Origin: Pseudosulfitobacter sp. DSM 107133
GTDB lineage: Bacteria > Pseudomonadota > Alphaproteobacteria > Rhodobacterales > Rhodobacteraceae
Assembly: GCF_022788695.1 (NCBI RefSeq)
Contig: NZ_CP085155.1
Coordinates: forward strand, 434,001 to 498,000
DNA length: 64,000 nt
Direction: 5' to 3'
Positions 51,096 to 61,063 of this stretch are shown one piece after another (within the stretch, counting starts at the first letter, position 1; each line of letters opens with the position of its first letter). The notes below the pieces were generated by a model. It had not been told where the DNA came from. It did no database searches and was given only the letters and a program-made list of their open reading frames with translations. The translations under genes were made by a program, and so were the position numbers.

Positions 51096-54086
51096 TCAGA
51101 TCTTCAGACGGGTGTTTTCGGGATCGAAAAAGATCGGATTGGTGATCTTTGCCGCAATGGTGCGGTCGGGCATCGGGATATGGACGGTTTCGCCCATACG
51201 GCCGTGACCACCCGCAACCAACGCCAGCGCGATGGGCCGTCCGGTTGTGCCGGTGTCATAAGACGAGGTCACATGCCCCACCATTGTCATCGGTATGGCT
51301 TGCGCCGGATCAAAGACGATCTGCGCGCCCTCTTCCAGCTTGCTGCCGTCCTCGGTCAGCAGACCGACCAGCTGTTTGCGCCCTTCGGCCACCAGATCGG
51401 GGCGGGCAAGGCCGCGCATACCGACAAAGTCTGGCTTGGACTTGCCCACGGCCCAGCCCATTCCGGCGTCATAAGGGGTAACCGTGCCGTCGGTGTCCTG
51501 ACCGACGATGATATAGCCCTTTTCGGCGCGCAAAACGTGCATGGTTTCCGTGCCATAGGCGGTGATGCCATACTGCTGGCCTGCCTCCCACAACACTTCC
51601 CACAGCTTGCGCCCCATGGGCGCAGGCACGTTGACCTCAAAGCCGATTTCGCCGGTAAAGCTGACCCGGAACAGCCGCGCAGGCATGCCCGCGACAGTGC
51701 ATTCCACACAGGACATGTGCGGGAAGGCTTCTTCCGTCAGCTCGACGCCCTCGACCAGCGGCGCCAGCAATTTGGCCGCGTTCGGACCGTTCAGCGCGAT
51801 GGTCGACCAGTGTTCGGTGGTCGAGGTGAGCCAGACATTCAGGTCGGGCCACTCGGTCTGAAGGTAATCCTCCATCATGCCCAGCACCCGCGCCGCGCCA
51901 CCGGTGGTGGTGGTGACGTGGAATTTGTCCTGCCCCAGACGCCCGATCACGCCGTCGTCGCGGATATAGCCGTCGTCGCCCAGCAACAGGCCATAGCGGC
52001 AGCGCCCCACGCCCAGTTTGGTCCACGGGTTGGTGTACATGCGGTTCATGAACTCAACCGCATCCGGCCCCACGACTTCGATCTTGCCCAGTGTCGAGGC
52101 ATCGAAAATCCCGATGCTTTCACGGGTCGCGGCACATTCGCGCGCCACGGCGGCGTCCATGCTTTCGCCCGTCTTTGGGAAATACCAGGCCCGGCGCCAC
52201 TGGCTGACCGGTTCGAAAACCGCGCCGTTTTCATCGGCCCAGGTATCGATCCGTGTCTTGCGCGACACTTCGAAATGGCTGCCACGGTGATAGCCTGCAA
52301 AAGCTCCGAATGTGGTCGGCGTATAGGGCGGACGGAAGGTGGTCAGACCAACTTCGGGCTGCTTTTTGCCAAGCGCGTCGGCGGCAATGTTCAACCCGTT
52401 GATGTTGGACATCTTGCCCTGATCGGTCGCCATGCCATTGGTGGTGTAGCGCTTGACGTGTTCAATCGAACGCATCCCTTCACGCACGGCCAGACGCAGG
52501 TCTTTGGCGGTCACGTCGTTCTGATAATCGACAAAGGCCTTTGCCTTGCCCGGGCTGCGATCGGTGGGCAGTTCCTTGTGCGACACACCTGATCCGATGC
52601 GGTCGGCCTTGATATCATAGGCCACGGTCGCGGCTGTCTTGCCCAGTTGGGCAGCCACTTCACGGCCCCGTTCAGCGCCATCGGCAAAGGCCGCTTCAAT
52701 GCCCCACAGCCCGCGGCTTGCGCCGGCGATGGTGCAGTTTTCGGGCGTGTTGCCCGGCAGGAATGTGGTGCGGTCATCGTCCCAGGCAAGCGAGCCCTTG
52801 GTGTGCGAGAACAGGTGCAGCGAAGGCGTCCAGCCGCCCGACATCAGCACCGCGTCACATGCGATGTTCGCGCCCGCAGCAACCTGACCGCCTTGCACGG
52901 GGTTAATGCGGATCGAAGACACCCGCAAACGACCGCCGGTCGCTGTGGCGGTGTGCGACAGCTTGGTGGCGATACCGCGTTGACGGGCACCCGCCAACAG
53001 GTCTTCGCTGACATCTGCGCGGGTGTCGACAATCGCCTGCACCTGGGCACCGGCATCGGCCAGATCAAAGGCGGCAAACCATGCGCTGTCATGCGAGGTC
53101 AGCACAACAGGACGCTGGCCCACCAGCACGCCATAGCGGTTCAGATAGGTCTGCGCCGACCCTGCCAGCATCACGCCGGGGCGGTCGTTGCCATGGAACA
53201 CCAGCGGCTTTTCCAGCGCGCCCTGCGCCAGCACAACGCGTTCGGCACGCACACGCCACAGACGTTCACGCGGGGTGTCCGCGGGCAGCTGCTGCAAGTG
53301 GTCGGTCAGCTTTTCGCACAAGCCCACCATGTTCTGGTGGTAATAGCCGATGGCCGTGGTGCGGGTCATGATCCGCACGCCCAAATCCTTCAACGCGTCA
53401 AGCTCATCCGCCAGCCAGTCCCATGCGGAACTGCCGTTGATCTGCGCCTGCGGTTCGGACAGCAGCGTGCCGCCGGCCTCGGCGTTTTCGTCAACCACCA
53501 CAACCTTGAGCCCGTCAACCGCAGCAGCGCGCGCCGCCGCCAGACCCGAAGGACCAGCGCCGACGATCAGCACATCGCAATGCAGATACCGCGAGGCGTA
53601 ATGGTCGGGGTCTTCTTCGCTGGGCGAAACGCCCAGACCGGCCGCCGCACGAATGAACGGCTCGTACACTTTGTCCCAAAAGCTTTTGGGCCACATGAAG
53701 GTCTTGTAATAAAAACCCGCCGAAAACAGCATATAGGCCGCGTCGTTCACCGCGCCGACGTCGAATTTCAGGCTGGGGAATTTGTTCTGCGAATTGGTTT
53801 CAAGACCATTCCAGATCTCTTGCACTGTGGCGCGGGTGTTGGGTTCGAACTGGCCAGCGCCACGGCGGGTGCCGATCAGCGCGTTGGGCTCTTCCGAACC
53901 TGCGGCGACGGCACCACGCGGGCGGTGATATTTGAAGGACCGGCCCATCAGGTGCACGCCATTGGCCAGCAGCGCCGACGCCACGGTATCACCCTGCGCG
54001 CCGGTGTAGGATTTGCCGTCAAAGGTAAAGGTCACAGGGCGCGCGGTATCGACGCGGCCACGACCGGAAACGCGGTACTGGCTCAT
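51096..54086 (-). CDS. soxA: Sarcosine oxidase alpha subunit
   Basis: 996 residues. N-terminal ferredoxin-like region (RPVTFTFDGKSYTGAQGDTVASALLANG), a NAD-binding domain (VLIVGAGPSGLAAARAAA, near 176; GTLLSEPQAQING), and a C-terminal GcvT-like THF domain (from about 620; IGIFDASTLGKIEVVGPDAVEFMNRMYTN). Oxidatively demethylates sarcosine with soxB and passes formaldehyde to THF as methylene-THF. Overlaps soxD by ATGA. Confidence 0.94.
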   Translation of the reverse strand: MSQYRVSGRGRVDTARPVTFTFDGKSYTGAQGDTVASALLANGVHLMGRSFKYHRPRGAVAAGSEEPNALIGTRRGAGQFEPNTRATVQEIWNGLETNSQNKFPSLKFDVGAVNDAAYMLFSAGFYYKTFMWPKSFWDKVYEPFIRAAAGLGVSPSEEDPDHYASRYLHCDVLIVGAGPSGLAAARAAAVDGLKVVVVDENAEAGGTLLSEPQAQINGSSAWDWLADELDALKDLGVRIMTRTTAIGYYHQNMVGLCEKLTDHLQQLPADTPRERLWRVRAERVVLAQGALEKPLVFHGNDRPGVMLAGSAQTYLNRYGVLVGQRPVVLTSHDSAWFAAFDLADAGAQVQAIVDTRADVSEDLLAGARQRGIATKLSHTATATGGRLRVSSIRINPVQGGQVAAGANIACDAVLMSGGWTPSLHLFSHTKGSLAWDDDRTTFLPGNTPENCTIAGASRGLWGIEAAFADGAERGREVAAQLGKTAATVAYDIKADRIGSGVSHKELPTDRSPGKAKAFVDYQNDVTAKDLRLAVREGMRSIEHVKRYTTNGMATDQGKMSNINGLNIAADALGKKQPEVGLTTFRPPYTPTTFGAFAGYHRGSHFEVSRKTRIDTWADENGAVFEPVSQWRRAWYFPKTGESMDAAVARECAATRESIGIFDASTLGKIEVVGPDAVEFMNRMYTNPWTKLGVGRCRYGLLLGDDGYIRDDGVIGRLGQDKFHVTTTTGGAARVLGMMEDYLQTEWPDLNVWLTSTTEHWSTIALNGPNAAKLLAPLVEGVELTEEAFPHMSCVECTVAGMPARLFRVSFTGEIGFEVNVPAPMGRKLWEVLWEAGQQYGITAYGTETMHVLRAEKGYIIVGQDTDGTVTPYDAGMGWAVGKSKPDFVGMRGLARPDLVAEGRKQLVGLLTEDGSKLEEGAQIVFDPAQAIPMTMVGHVTSSYDTGTTGRPIALALVAGGHGRMGETVHIPMPDRTIAAKITNPIFFDPENTRLKI

Positions 54087-54385
54087 TTCTGGGACTCACT
54101 CAGGCTGGACAGGTCGGGACGCGGAGCGCCCGCCTCGTAGGTGGTAAGGAACTTGTCGGACACGGTGTCGCGCACAGCATTGAAGAAGCGGCCGCAACCG
54201 TGGGCATGCCGCCAGCGTTCAAAATGCGGCCCCTTCACGTTCGCGCGCAGAAACAGGAAGCTTTCCCATTCCTCATCGGTTGTCGCAGAGGGGTTTTCGG
54301 GGCGCACGATATGCGCTTCGCCGGCATAGGTGAATTCGAGCTCGGGCAGCGTCTCGGCGCAATAGGGGCAATGAATCAGAAGCAT
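54083..54385 (-). CDS. soxD: Sarcosine oxidase delta subunit
   Basis: 100 residues, zinc-binding delta subunit. Cys pair in IHCPYCAETLPE (C6, C9) and the later WRHAHGCGRFF provide the Zn ligands. Between soxB and soxA, overlapping soxA by ATGA. Length and order are as in all heterotetrameric sarcosine oxidases. Confidence 0.92.
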   Translation of the reverse strand: MLLIHCPYCAETLPELEFTYAGEAHIVRPENPSATTDEEWESFLFLRANVKGPHFERWRHAHGCGRFFNAVRDTVSDKFLTTYEAGAPRPDLSSLSESQK

Positions 54386-54409
54386 GTGTATCTCCTTTTT
54401 TTAGCAGGC

Positions 54410-55663
54410 TCAGTGAGCGACAGCGGCGGCGGCGGCTTCGTCGATCAGACGGCCGGTGCGGAAACGGTCCAGGGTGAAGGGCGCGTTGATCGCGTGGGGT
54501 TCGTCCTTGGCGACGGTCCAGGCAAAGGTATGCGCCGCACCCGGTGTGGCCTTGAACCCGCCGGTGCCCCAACCGCAGTTGACATAAAGCCCTTTGACAG
54601 GCGTTTTGCCGACGATCGGCGAGCGGTCGGGTGTGTTGTCGACGATCCCACCCCATTTGCGCAGCATCCGCATCCGGTTGAAGATCGGGAACACTTCGGA
54701 AATTGCCGCGACGGTGTGTTCGATCAACGGCAGGCCGCCGCGCTGGCTGTAGCTGGTGTATTGGTCCGTACCCGACCCGATCACCAGCTCGCCCTTGTCG
54801 GACTGGCTGCAATAGGCGTGCACCGCATTCGACATGACCACGCAGGGGAAGACCGGCTTGACCGGCTCTGACACCAGCGCTTGCAACGGGTAGCTTTCCA
54901 GCGGCAGGCGCACACCGGCCGTGTCCATGACCACAGAGGTGTGGCCCGCAGCAGAAACGGCAACCTTCTTGGCTTTGATAAAGCCCTTGGCCGTTTCGAC
55001 ACCTGCGACAGACCCGTCGGCGTTGCGCCGGATCGCGTCAACGGCACAGTTCTGAATAATATCGACACCCAGCGCCGCTGCGCCACGGGCATAGCCCCAG
55101 GCCACAGCATCGTGACGTGCCGTGCCCGCGCGTTCTTGCAGCGCGCCGCCCATGACAGGATAGCGGGCGTTCTGGGCAATGTTGATCGGCGGGCAGTATT
55201 CCTTGCACTCTTCCGGTGTCAGCCACTGGTTGTCGACACCGTTCAGACGGTTGGCGTGAACGTGACGCTTGAAGCTTTGAACATCATGCACATTGTGCGC
55301 CAGCATCAGCACGCCACGGTTTGAATACATGACGTTATAGTTCAGCTCCTGGCTCAGACCCTGCCAAAGGTCGAGCGCATGGTCGAACATCCGCGCACTT
55401 TCATCATAAAGATAGTTGGACCGGATGATGGTGGTGTTGCGTCCGGTGTTGCCACCGCCCAGCCAACCCTTGTCGATGACTGCGACATTGGTAATGCCGT
55501 GCTGGCTGGCAAGATAATAGGCCGCACCCAGACCATGGCCGCCGGCACCGACGATAATCACGTCATACTCGGCTTTCGGCTGGCTGTCCGGCCACTGCTC
55601 GGTCCAGTTCTTGTTGCCCGACAGGGCGTTTTTCAGAAGGCTGAAGGCGTTAAAACGTGTCAT
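54410..55663 (-). CDS. soxB: Sarcosine oxidase beta subunit
   Basis: 417 residues (ATG 55663). FAD-binding motif [19 protein letters not shown] (near 33), [20 protein letters not shown] and the C-terminal [17 protein letters not shown]. Flavoprotein subunit that oxidises sarcosine; the family binds FMN covalently between alpha and beta. First gene of soxBDAG. An upstream in-frame ATG at 55741 has no family similarity and was not used. Confidence 0.93.
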   Translation of the reverse strand: MTRFNAFSLLKNALSGNKNWTEQWPDSQPKAEYDVIIVGAGGHGLGAAYYLASQHGITNVAVIDKGWLGGGNTGRNTTIIRSNYLYDESARMFDHALDLWQGLSQELNYNVMYSNRGVLMLAHNVHDVQSFKRHVHANRLNGVDNQWLTPEECKEYCPPINIAQNARYPVMGGALQERAGTARHDAVAWGYARGAAALGVDIIQNCAVDAIRRNADGSVAGVETAKGFIKAKKVAVSAAGHTSVVMDTAGVRLPLESYPLQALVSEPVKPVFPCVVMSNAVHAYCSQSDKGELVIGSGTDQYTSYSQRGGLPLIEHTVAAISEVFPIFNRMRMLRKWGGIVDNTPDRSPIVGKTPVKGLYVNCGWGTGGFKATPGAAHTFAWTVAKDEPHAINAPFTLDRFRTGRLIDEAAAAAVAH

Positions 55664-56160
55664 CTGGGCACTCTGGGCTAGGAAGTTGCGTCGGACTCGA
55701 CTATCGGTTGCCGCACCCCGACGCGTGAAGATTCGCGCCATTACCGGTGGAGATTGACGTCATCATCCAGTTTCGGCCTGTCAGCGATTCTTGGGGTGCC
55801 CCGGTCTGTTTGGGCGCAAACATTGCGCGGCCCCCTTTGCCCGCCCCGCGCAGAGACGCAAAGCTACGCCCGGTTTGTCGCAATCATCCTGTCGCTGCGC
55901 GCCGCTTCTCTCAATGATCCGGCAATCGAAAGATACGCCTGTCACCTGTCCGGCAAACTTGAACCAAGAAACCCATCAAGCCTGCGAAATTTGCTGCCCC
56001 CTACACCGCAACACCTTGAGTGGCACGGATTGGCGCAGGGATTAATGGAGCGGGGCAAGCGCGCGCACCTGCACGCCGAAAGCGCGCTTTCGCGCAATGG
56101 CGCGATCACAGCTGCGCACCGGAATCTGACAGACGTCCAGCCAATATAGGAGGACAAATC
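55664..56160. other. Divergent sox / BCCT intergenic region, no gene recognised
   Basis: 497 bp between the divergent soxB and betaine-transporter genes. Short open frames exist but none looks like a protein. No riboswitch pattern or clear consensus promoter was found by eye; a TTGAGT..ATTAAT pair near 56018-56047 is a weak sigma-70 candidate for the transporter. GbdR-type control is expected here. Confidence 0.4.
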
Positions 56161-57795
56161 TTGACCCAACCCACGACGATCGACAGCGAGGCGCCCCCGC
56201 CGGAAAGTGTTATTCAAACCGATTATGAAATTGGTCAGGACAACATCAAAGGCTCGCTTGGGCCGTTCGACTATAACGTTCACAATCCGGTCTTTGGCGT
56301 TTCGGCCATCTTGGTCATCGCCTTTGTGGCCTATACGCTGATCTTTCCCGATCAGGCGGGCAACGTGTTCAGCACGCTGTTCACAACCGTCACCCAAAGC
56401 TTTGACTGGTTCTTTATCGCGGCTGCGGATGTTTTCGTTATTCTCTGTCTGGTTCTGATCGTCAGCCCCTATGGCCGCATTCGCCTTGGCGGCCCAAATG
56501 CCGTGCCTGATTTCGGCTATGTCGGCTGGTTTTCGATGCTGTTTGCGGCCGGCATGGGCATTGGCCTGATGTTTTACGGCGTGTCCGAACCGCTCAGCCA
56601 CTTTTCCTCATCTTTGGCGGGCACCACCGTGGGCGAAGACGGCATTCGCACCGACTGGGCACCGCTTGGCGGCGCTGCCGGCGACACAGATGCGGCGATC
56701 CGTTTGGGCATGGCAGCGTCGATCTTTCACTGGGGTCTGCACCCCTGGGCGATCTATGCGGTTGTGGCACTTAGCCTTGCATTGTTCTCGTACAACAAGG
56801 GCCTGCCGCTGACGATCCGCTCGGCCTTTTATCCGATTTTCGGCGAACGGGTCTGGGGCTGGCCGGGCCATGTCATCGACGTTCTTGCGGTTTTTGCCAC
56901 GCTCTTCGGGCTGGCAACCTCGCTGGGGCTGGGGGCCGCACAGGCGAATGCGGGTTTTAACAAACTGTTCGGCGTGCCAATCGGAGAAACCGCACAGATC
57001 GTTCTGATCATTGCGATCACCGCGATTGCACTGCTTTCGGTCATTCGCGGGCTGGAAGCCGGTGTGAAACTGCTCTCCGAAATCAACATGGGGCTGGCCT
57101 TTGCCTTGCTGGCGTTCGTGCTGTTCACCGGCCCGACCCTGTTTCTGGCAACCGGCGTCGGCGACTATCTGCTGGCCTATCTGGAGTACCTGCCTGCGCT
57201 GTCCAACCCGGTTGGGCGCACAGACGTAAACTTTATGCAGGGCTGGACGTCGTTCTATTGGGCATGGTGGATTTCCTGGTCACCTTTCGTCGGCATGTTC
57301 ATCGCGCGTGTTTCGCGTGGCCGTACCGTGCGCGAATTTCTGGTCAGCGTGCTTTTGATCCCGTCGCTGGTCTGCGTTATCTGGATGTCGGTCTTTGGCG
57401 GTGTCGCAATCTCGCAAGTCGTGCGCGACAGCTATAGTGCCGTGCAGGAAGCCAACCTGCCGCTGCAACTGTTCGCAATGCTCGATGCACTGCCCCTGAC
57501 GCAAATTGCCTCGCTCGTGGGCATCGTGCTGGTGATCGTGTTCTTTGTCACCTCGTCGGACTCGGGTTCGCTGGTCATCGACACCATCGCCGCAGGCGGC
57601 AAGGTGGATGCACCGGTTTCCCAGCGCGTGTTCTGGTGCGTTTTCGAAGGCATCGTGGCCATCGTGCTGTTGCTCTCTGCGGGCGGATTGTCGTCCCTGC
57701 AATCCATGGTGATCTCGACAGGTCTGCCGTTTACCTGCGTGCTGCTGGTGATGTGTGTGGCAACCTGGCGCGGTCTTGCCAGCGAGCCGCGCTAA
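56161..57795 (+). CDS. BCCT-family betaine/carnitine/choline transporter
   Basis: 544 residues, twelve hydrophobic segments. Sodium- or proton-coupled uptake of quaternary amines. Markers are GWFSMLFAAGMGIGLMFYGVSEPL and the signature FYWAWWISWSPFVGMFIARVSRG. The start is a TTG at 56161 seven bases after AGGAGG; an upstream GTG-type start would lie in the leader. The adjacent sarcosine and dimethylglycine enzymes suggest glycine betaine or dimethylglycine as substrate. The short C-terminal tail argues against an osmosensor. Confidence 0.9.
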   Translation: MTQPTTIDSEAPPPESVIQTDYEIGQDNIKGSLGPFDYNVHNPVFGVSAILVIAFVAYTLIFPDQAGNVFSTLFTTVTQSFDWFFIAAADVFVILCLVLIVSPYGRIRLGGPNAVPDFGYVGWFSMLFAAGMGIGLMFYGVSEPLSHFSSSLAGTTVGEDGIRTDWAPLGGAAGDTDAAIRLGMAASIFHWGLHPWAIYAVVALSLALFSYNKGLPLTIRSAFYPIFGERVWGWPGHVIDVLAVFATLFGLATSLGLGAAQANAGFNKLFGVPIGETAQIVLIIAITAIALLSVIRGLEAGVKLLSEINMGLAFALLAFVLFTGPTLFLATGVGDYLLAYLEYLPALSNPVGRTDVNFMQGWTSFYWAWWISWSPFVGMFIARVSRGRTVREFLVSVLLIPSLVCVIWMSVFGGVAISQVVRDSYSAVQEANLPLQLFAMLDALPLTQIASLVGIVLVIVFFVTSSDSGSLVIDTIAAGGKVDAPVSQRVFWCVFEGIVAIVLLLSAGGLSSLQSMVISTGLPFTCVLLVMCVATWRGLASEPR

Positions 57796-57822
57796 CGCCT
57801 GAACGCTTCTAAAACAAAATGG

Positions 57823-57855
57823 ACCGCCGCGCCGCATTTGCGTCGCGGCGGTTTT
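57823..57855. terminator. Bidirectional terminator between the BCCT and GbdR-like genes
   Basis: ACCGCCGCG / CGCGGCGGT, 9 perfect pairs extended by CGC/GCG toward the loop, flanked by TTTT on the plus strand and by an AT-rich ATTTTGTTTTAG on the minus strand. It lies between two convergent genes. Confidence 0.88.
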
Positions 57856-57860
57856 GCCTG

Positions 57861-58907
57861 TCAGGCCGCTGCATTTTCGCGTTGCTGACGCACTACCACC
57901 GGCGTGCAGCCATAACGGCGGCGGAACATCCGGCTGAGATGCGAAGAATCGCAAAACCCGCAATCCAGCGCGATTTGCGCTATGGATTTCTCGCTTGTTT
58001 CGATCAGGTGATGGGCCAGTGAAAGCCGGATGCTCAGAAAAGCCGCTTGCGGAGAGGTTTCGAGCGCCAATCGGAAATGCCGTTCAAGCTGGCGCTTGCT
58101 GTGCCCCATCCGCCGCGAAATCTCAGCAACTGACATGGGGGTGTCGATGTTTTGCTGCATCAGCAATAGCGCGCGCAAAACGATAGGATCGCGGGTTTTG
58201 AAATCCATGCTGATGCCCGGTTGCGGCTTTTCCGGTTGCAGCGCTTCGTCGATAATCATGATGTGCAGGCTTTTGCTGGCCTGTGCCCGTCCGACGTGAC
58301 GGTCAACCAGATAGGCCGCCAGATGTGCCGAACTGGCGCCGCCGGAACAGGTCAGCCGGTCGCCATCTACCACAAAAATCTGGTCTGATACCGGATTCAG
58401 CCCTTCGAACTGGGACAGAAATTCCGCGTGATGAAACCAGCTGACGCAGCAGCGGTAGCCGTCCATCAGCCCTGCCTGATGCAGCATGAAGGCACCGGAA
58501 CACACCCCCACCAGCGGCACACCCGCCGCAGCCGCCTGATGCAGATATTGGGTATATGTGGCGCTGAGACCGGGCAATTCATCCATCAACCCGCCAACCA
58601 CCACGATGTAATCAAAACGCGCCGGATCACCCAGGCGTTCGCGCGGCTGCACCGTGATCCCGCAGCTCGACGTCACCAGATCCATGGTGTCGGTCAACAC
58701 CGTCCAGTTGCACAGAATAGGCCGGCTGCGATCCCCGTCATCTGCGGCAAGCCTCAGGACATCGACAAAATTCGCAAAGGCGCACAGGGTGAAACGCCGG
58801 GCCAGAATAAACCCGACCGACAGGCGCACCCCTTCGGGACGCGCGCCGACACTGCGCGATGTCGCCGCGCGCGGTGCCGTTCGTTTCGACTGTGTTTGCG
58901 AATCCAT
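57861..58907 (-). CDS. GlxA/GbdR-type AraC-family regulator
   Basis: 348 residues from ATG 58907. N-terminal DJ-1/PfpI-like domain (VRLSVGFILARRFTLCAFANFVDVLRLA, FDYIVVVGGL, GVCSGAFMLHQAGLMDG) and a C-terminal AraC DNA-binding domain (SVAEISRRMGHSKRQLERHFRLAL, IAQIALDCGFCDSSHLSRMFRRRYG). This architecture is that of GbdR, the activator of betaine/dimethylglycine catabolism. Its place between the transporter and etf genes fits that role. A longer start at 58976 is possible. Confidence 0.86.
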   Translation of the reverse strand: MDSQTQSKRTAPRAATSRSVGARPEGVRLSVGFILARRFTLCAFANFVDVLRLAADDGDRSRPILCNWTVLTDTMDLVTSSCGITVQPRERLGDPARFDYIVVVGGLMDELPGLSATYTQYLHQAAAAGVPLVGVCSGAFMLHQAGLMDGYRCCVSWFHHAEFLSQFEGLNPVSDQIFVVDGDRLTCSGGASSAHLAAYLVDRHVGRAQASKSLHIMIIDEALQPEKPQPGISMDFKTRDPIVLRALLLMQQNIDTPMSVAEISRRMGHSKRQLERHFRLALETSPQAAFLSIRLSLAHHLIETSEKSIAQIALDCGFCDSSHLSRMFRRRYGCTPVVVRQQRENAAA

Positions 58908-59154
58908 CTGGTTGCTCCGTTTGCAGGGCAAGAAATCACAGCTCCATGTCGTAGTCTTAATATCAGGCTGACGCAATCATACTGTTTCGAGGGCGCGTAA
59001 ACTGCGAAGTTACGTGTCACGAATCCGGGATTCTCTCTTGGATCGCCCTTATTCGCGGCCCTATCATCCCCTGTGGGCGAGATAAAAACGATACATCCGG
59101 CGGACGGCTGCGAAAACAGCATGTCGCAACGGTTCTACAAAATGCACGCGCCCA

Positions 59155-59173
59155 GCCCTGACAAAATCAGGGC
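59155..59173 (+). promoter_or_regulatory. Hairpin in the leader of etfB
   Basis: Perfect GCCCTGA-CAAAA-TCAGGGC, 7 bp, 19 bp upstream of the etfB start and close to its AGAGGAG ribosome site. It may stabilise the 5' end or be a remnant operator. No U-run, so not a terminator. Confidence 0.4.
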
Positions 59174-59192
59174 ACGGCAGAGAGGAGCAATC

Positions 59193-59942
59193 ATGAAGGT
59201 TTTGGTCCCCGTGAAGCGGGTCATTGACTATAACGTGAAAATCCGCGTCAAGGCGGACGGAAGCGGCGTCGAGCTTGCCAATGTGAAAATGTCGATGAAC
59301 CCCTTTGACGAGATTGCCGTCGAAGCGGCCATTCGCTTCAAGGAAGCGGGTCAGGCAGACGAGGTTGTCGTCGTTTCCATCGGTCCCGCCCAAGCGCAGG
59401 AAACCCTGCGCACCGCACTGGCGATGGGGGCTGATCGCGCCATTCTGATCGTGGCCGAAGGTACCATCGAACCGCTGGGCGTCGCCAAACTGCTGAAAGC
59501 GGTGGTCGAGACCGAAGCGCCCGGACTTGTTATTCTGGGCAAACAGGCCATCGACGACGATGCCAACCAGACCGGCCAGATGCTGTCGGCCCTGCTGGGC
59601 TGGTCGCAGGGCACCTTCGCCTCGGCGCTAGAACTGGGCGATGGCCATGCCAAGGTGACACGCGAGGTGGACGAAGGCCTGCAAACCATCGAGATTGCCC
59701 TGCCCGCCATCATCACCGCCGATCTGCGCCTGAACGAGCCGCGCTATGCGTCGTTGCCAAACATCATGAAGGCCAAAAAGAAACCTCTGGAGCAAAAAAC
59801 GCCCGAGGACTTTGGCATCACGGCGGCACCGCGTTTGACAGTGCTGCGCGTCGAAGAACCCGCCGAGCGCACCGCAGGTGTGAAGGTCGCCAGTGTCGCT
59901 GACCTGCTCGACCGTCTCAAAAACGAAGCCGGCGTCATCTGA
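59193..59942 (+). CDS. etfB: Electron transfer flavoprotein beta subunit
   Basis: 249 residues from ATG 59193. [22 protein letters not shown] and [18 protein letters not shown] at the start, the AMP-binding region [13 protein letters not shown] [12 protein letters not shown], and the recognition-loop/AMP segment [20 protein letters not shown]. Carries electrons from flavin dehydrogenases to the quinone pool. Located with a dimethylglycine-dehydrogenase-like gene, it may serve that enzyme. Confidence 0.92.
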   Translation: MKVLVPVKRVIDYNVKIRVKADGSGVELANVKMSMNPFDEIAVEAAIRFKEAGQADEVVVVSIGPAQAQETLRTALAMGADRAILIVAEGTIEPLGVAKLLKAVVETEAPGLVILGKQAIDDDANQTGQMLSALLGWSQGTFASALELGDGHAKVTREVDEGLQTIEIALPAIITADLRLNEPRYASLPNIMKAKKKPLEQKTPEDFGITAAPRLTVLRVEEPAERTAGVKVASVADLLDRLKNEAGVI

Positions 59943-59963
59943 CTGAATTCGGAGTAACAAAAC

Positions 59964-60896
59964 ATGGCAATTCTGGTCTTTGCAGAACACGACAATGCAT
60001 CCCTGTCCGAACAGAGCGCAAAAGCGCTGACAGCCGCGCTGCAAATCGGCAGCGATGTCGATATTCTGGTCGCGGGCAAAAACGCCGATGCGGCAATTGC
60101 GCAGGCCGCACAGCTGGGCGGTGTGCGCAGCGTGATCGTTGCGGATGCAGACGCGCTTGAGCATCGTCTTGCAGAAGCGACAGCGGATCTGATTGTGGCG
60201 CTTTCCGTCGATTACGACACGATCCTGGCCCCCGCCACTGCCACCGGCAAAAACGTCCTGCCCCGCGTTGCGGCGCTGCTGGACGTGGCCCAAATCTCGG
60301 AAATCACCGAGGTTGTTTCCCCCGACACCTTCAAGCGTCCGATCTATGCCGGAAACGCCATCGAAGTGGTGCAAAGCACCGAGGCCAAGCGCGTTCTGAC
60401 TGTGCGCACCGCAGGGTTCAGCGCGGCCAGCGCCGCCGATGCCGCCGCCCCGGTGAAACATGTCGAGACACCCAACGCTTCTGATCTGTCGCGTTTCATC
60501 GCCAACACCCTGTCCGACAGCGACCGGCCCAACCTGAGCTCGGCCAAAATCATCGTGTCGGGGGGCCGTGCGCTTGGCTCGCAGGACAGGTTCCAGAAGG
60601 TGCTGTCGCCACTGGCGGACAAGCTTGGCGCCGCTGTTGGCGCGTCGCGCGCGGCGGTTGATGCAGGCTATGCCGCGAACGATCTGCAAATCGGGCAAAC
60701 CGGCAAGGTCGTCGCCCCCGATCTGTACATCGCCTGCGGGATTTCCGGCGCGATCCAGCACCTGGCCGGAATGAAAGACAGCAAGGTAATTGTCGCGATC
60801 AACACCGACGAAGAGGCACCGATTTTTCAGGTGTCCGATTACGGGATGGTCGCAGATATCTTTGATGTCCTGCCCGAACTCGTTCGCCAGCTGTAA
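59964..60896 (+). CDS. etfA: Electron transfer flavoprotein alpha subunit
   Basis: 310 residues. Variable N-domain ([20 protein letters not shown]) and the FAD-binding C-domain with [63 protein letters not shown] and [16 protein letters not shown]. 21 bp after etfB. Forms the ETF heterodimer. Confidence 0.94.
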   Translation: MAILVFAEHDNASLSEQSAKALTAALQIGSDVDILVAGKNADAAIAQAAQLGGVRSVIVADADALEHRLAEATADLIVALSVDYDTILAPATATGKNVLPRVAALLDVAQISEITEVVSPDTFKRPIYAGNAIEVVQSTEAKRVLTVRTAGFSAASAADAAAPVKHVETPNASDLSRFIANTLSDSDRPNLSSAKIIVSGGRALGSQDRFQKVLSPLADKLGAAVGASRAAVDAGYAANDLQIGQTGKVVAPDLYIACGISGAIQHLAGMKDSKVIVAINTDEEAPIFQVSDYGMVADIFDVLPELVRQL

Positions 60897-61063
60897 GCCC
60901 CAAGGTTTATCATTTCTGGCCGAATCCGCCAGTTTGATGCAATCTCACCCCTCACTTTTGCTGTCAGATGACGCCTTTGTCACAGCGAATGCCGGAATAG
61001 TTTTGGCAGCCTAACGCAACCCGTTGCATGTCTCTTTGACAACTCGAACAATTGGAATGATCT

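Noticed and set aside
55664..56160. Glycine riboswitch or small gene in the sox/BCCT gap
   Set aside because: No tandem glycine-aptamer pattern could be recognised, and the short frames lack protein-like composition and ribosome sites.
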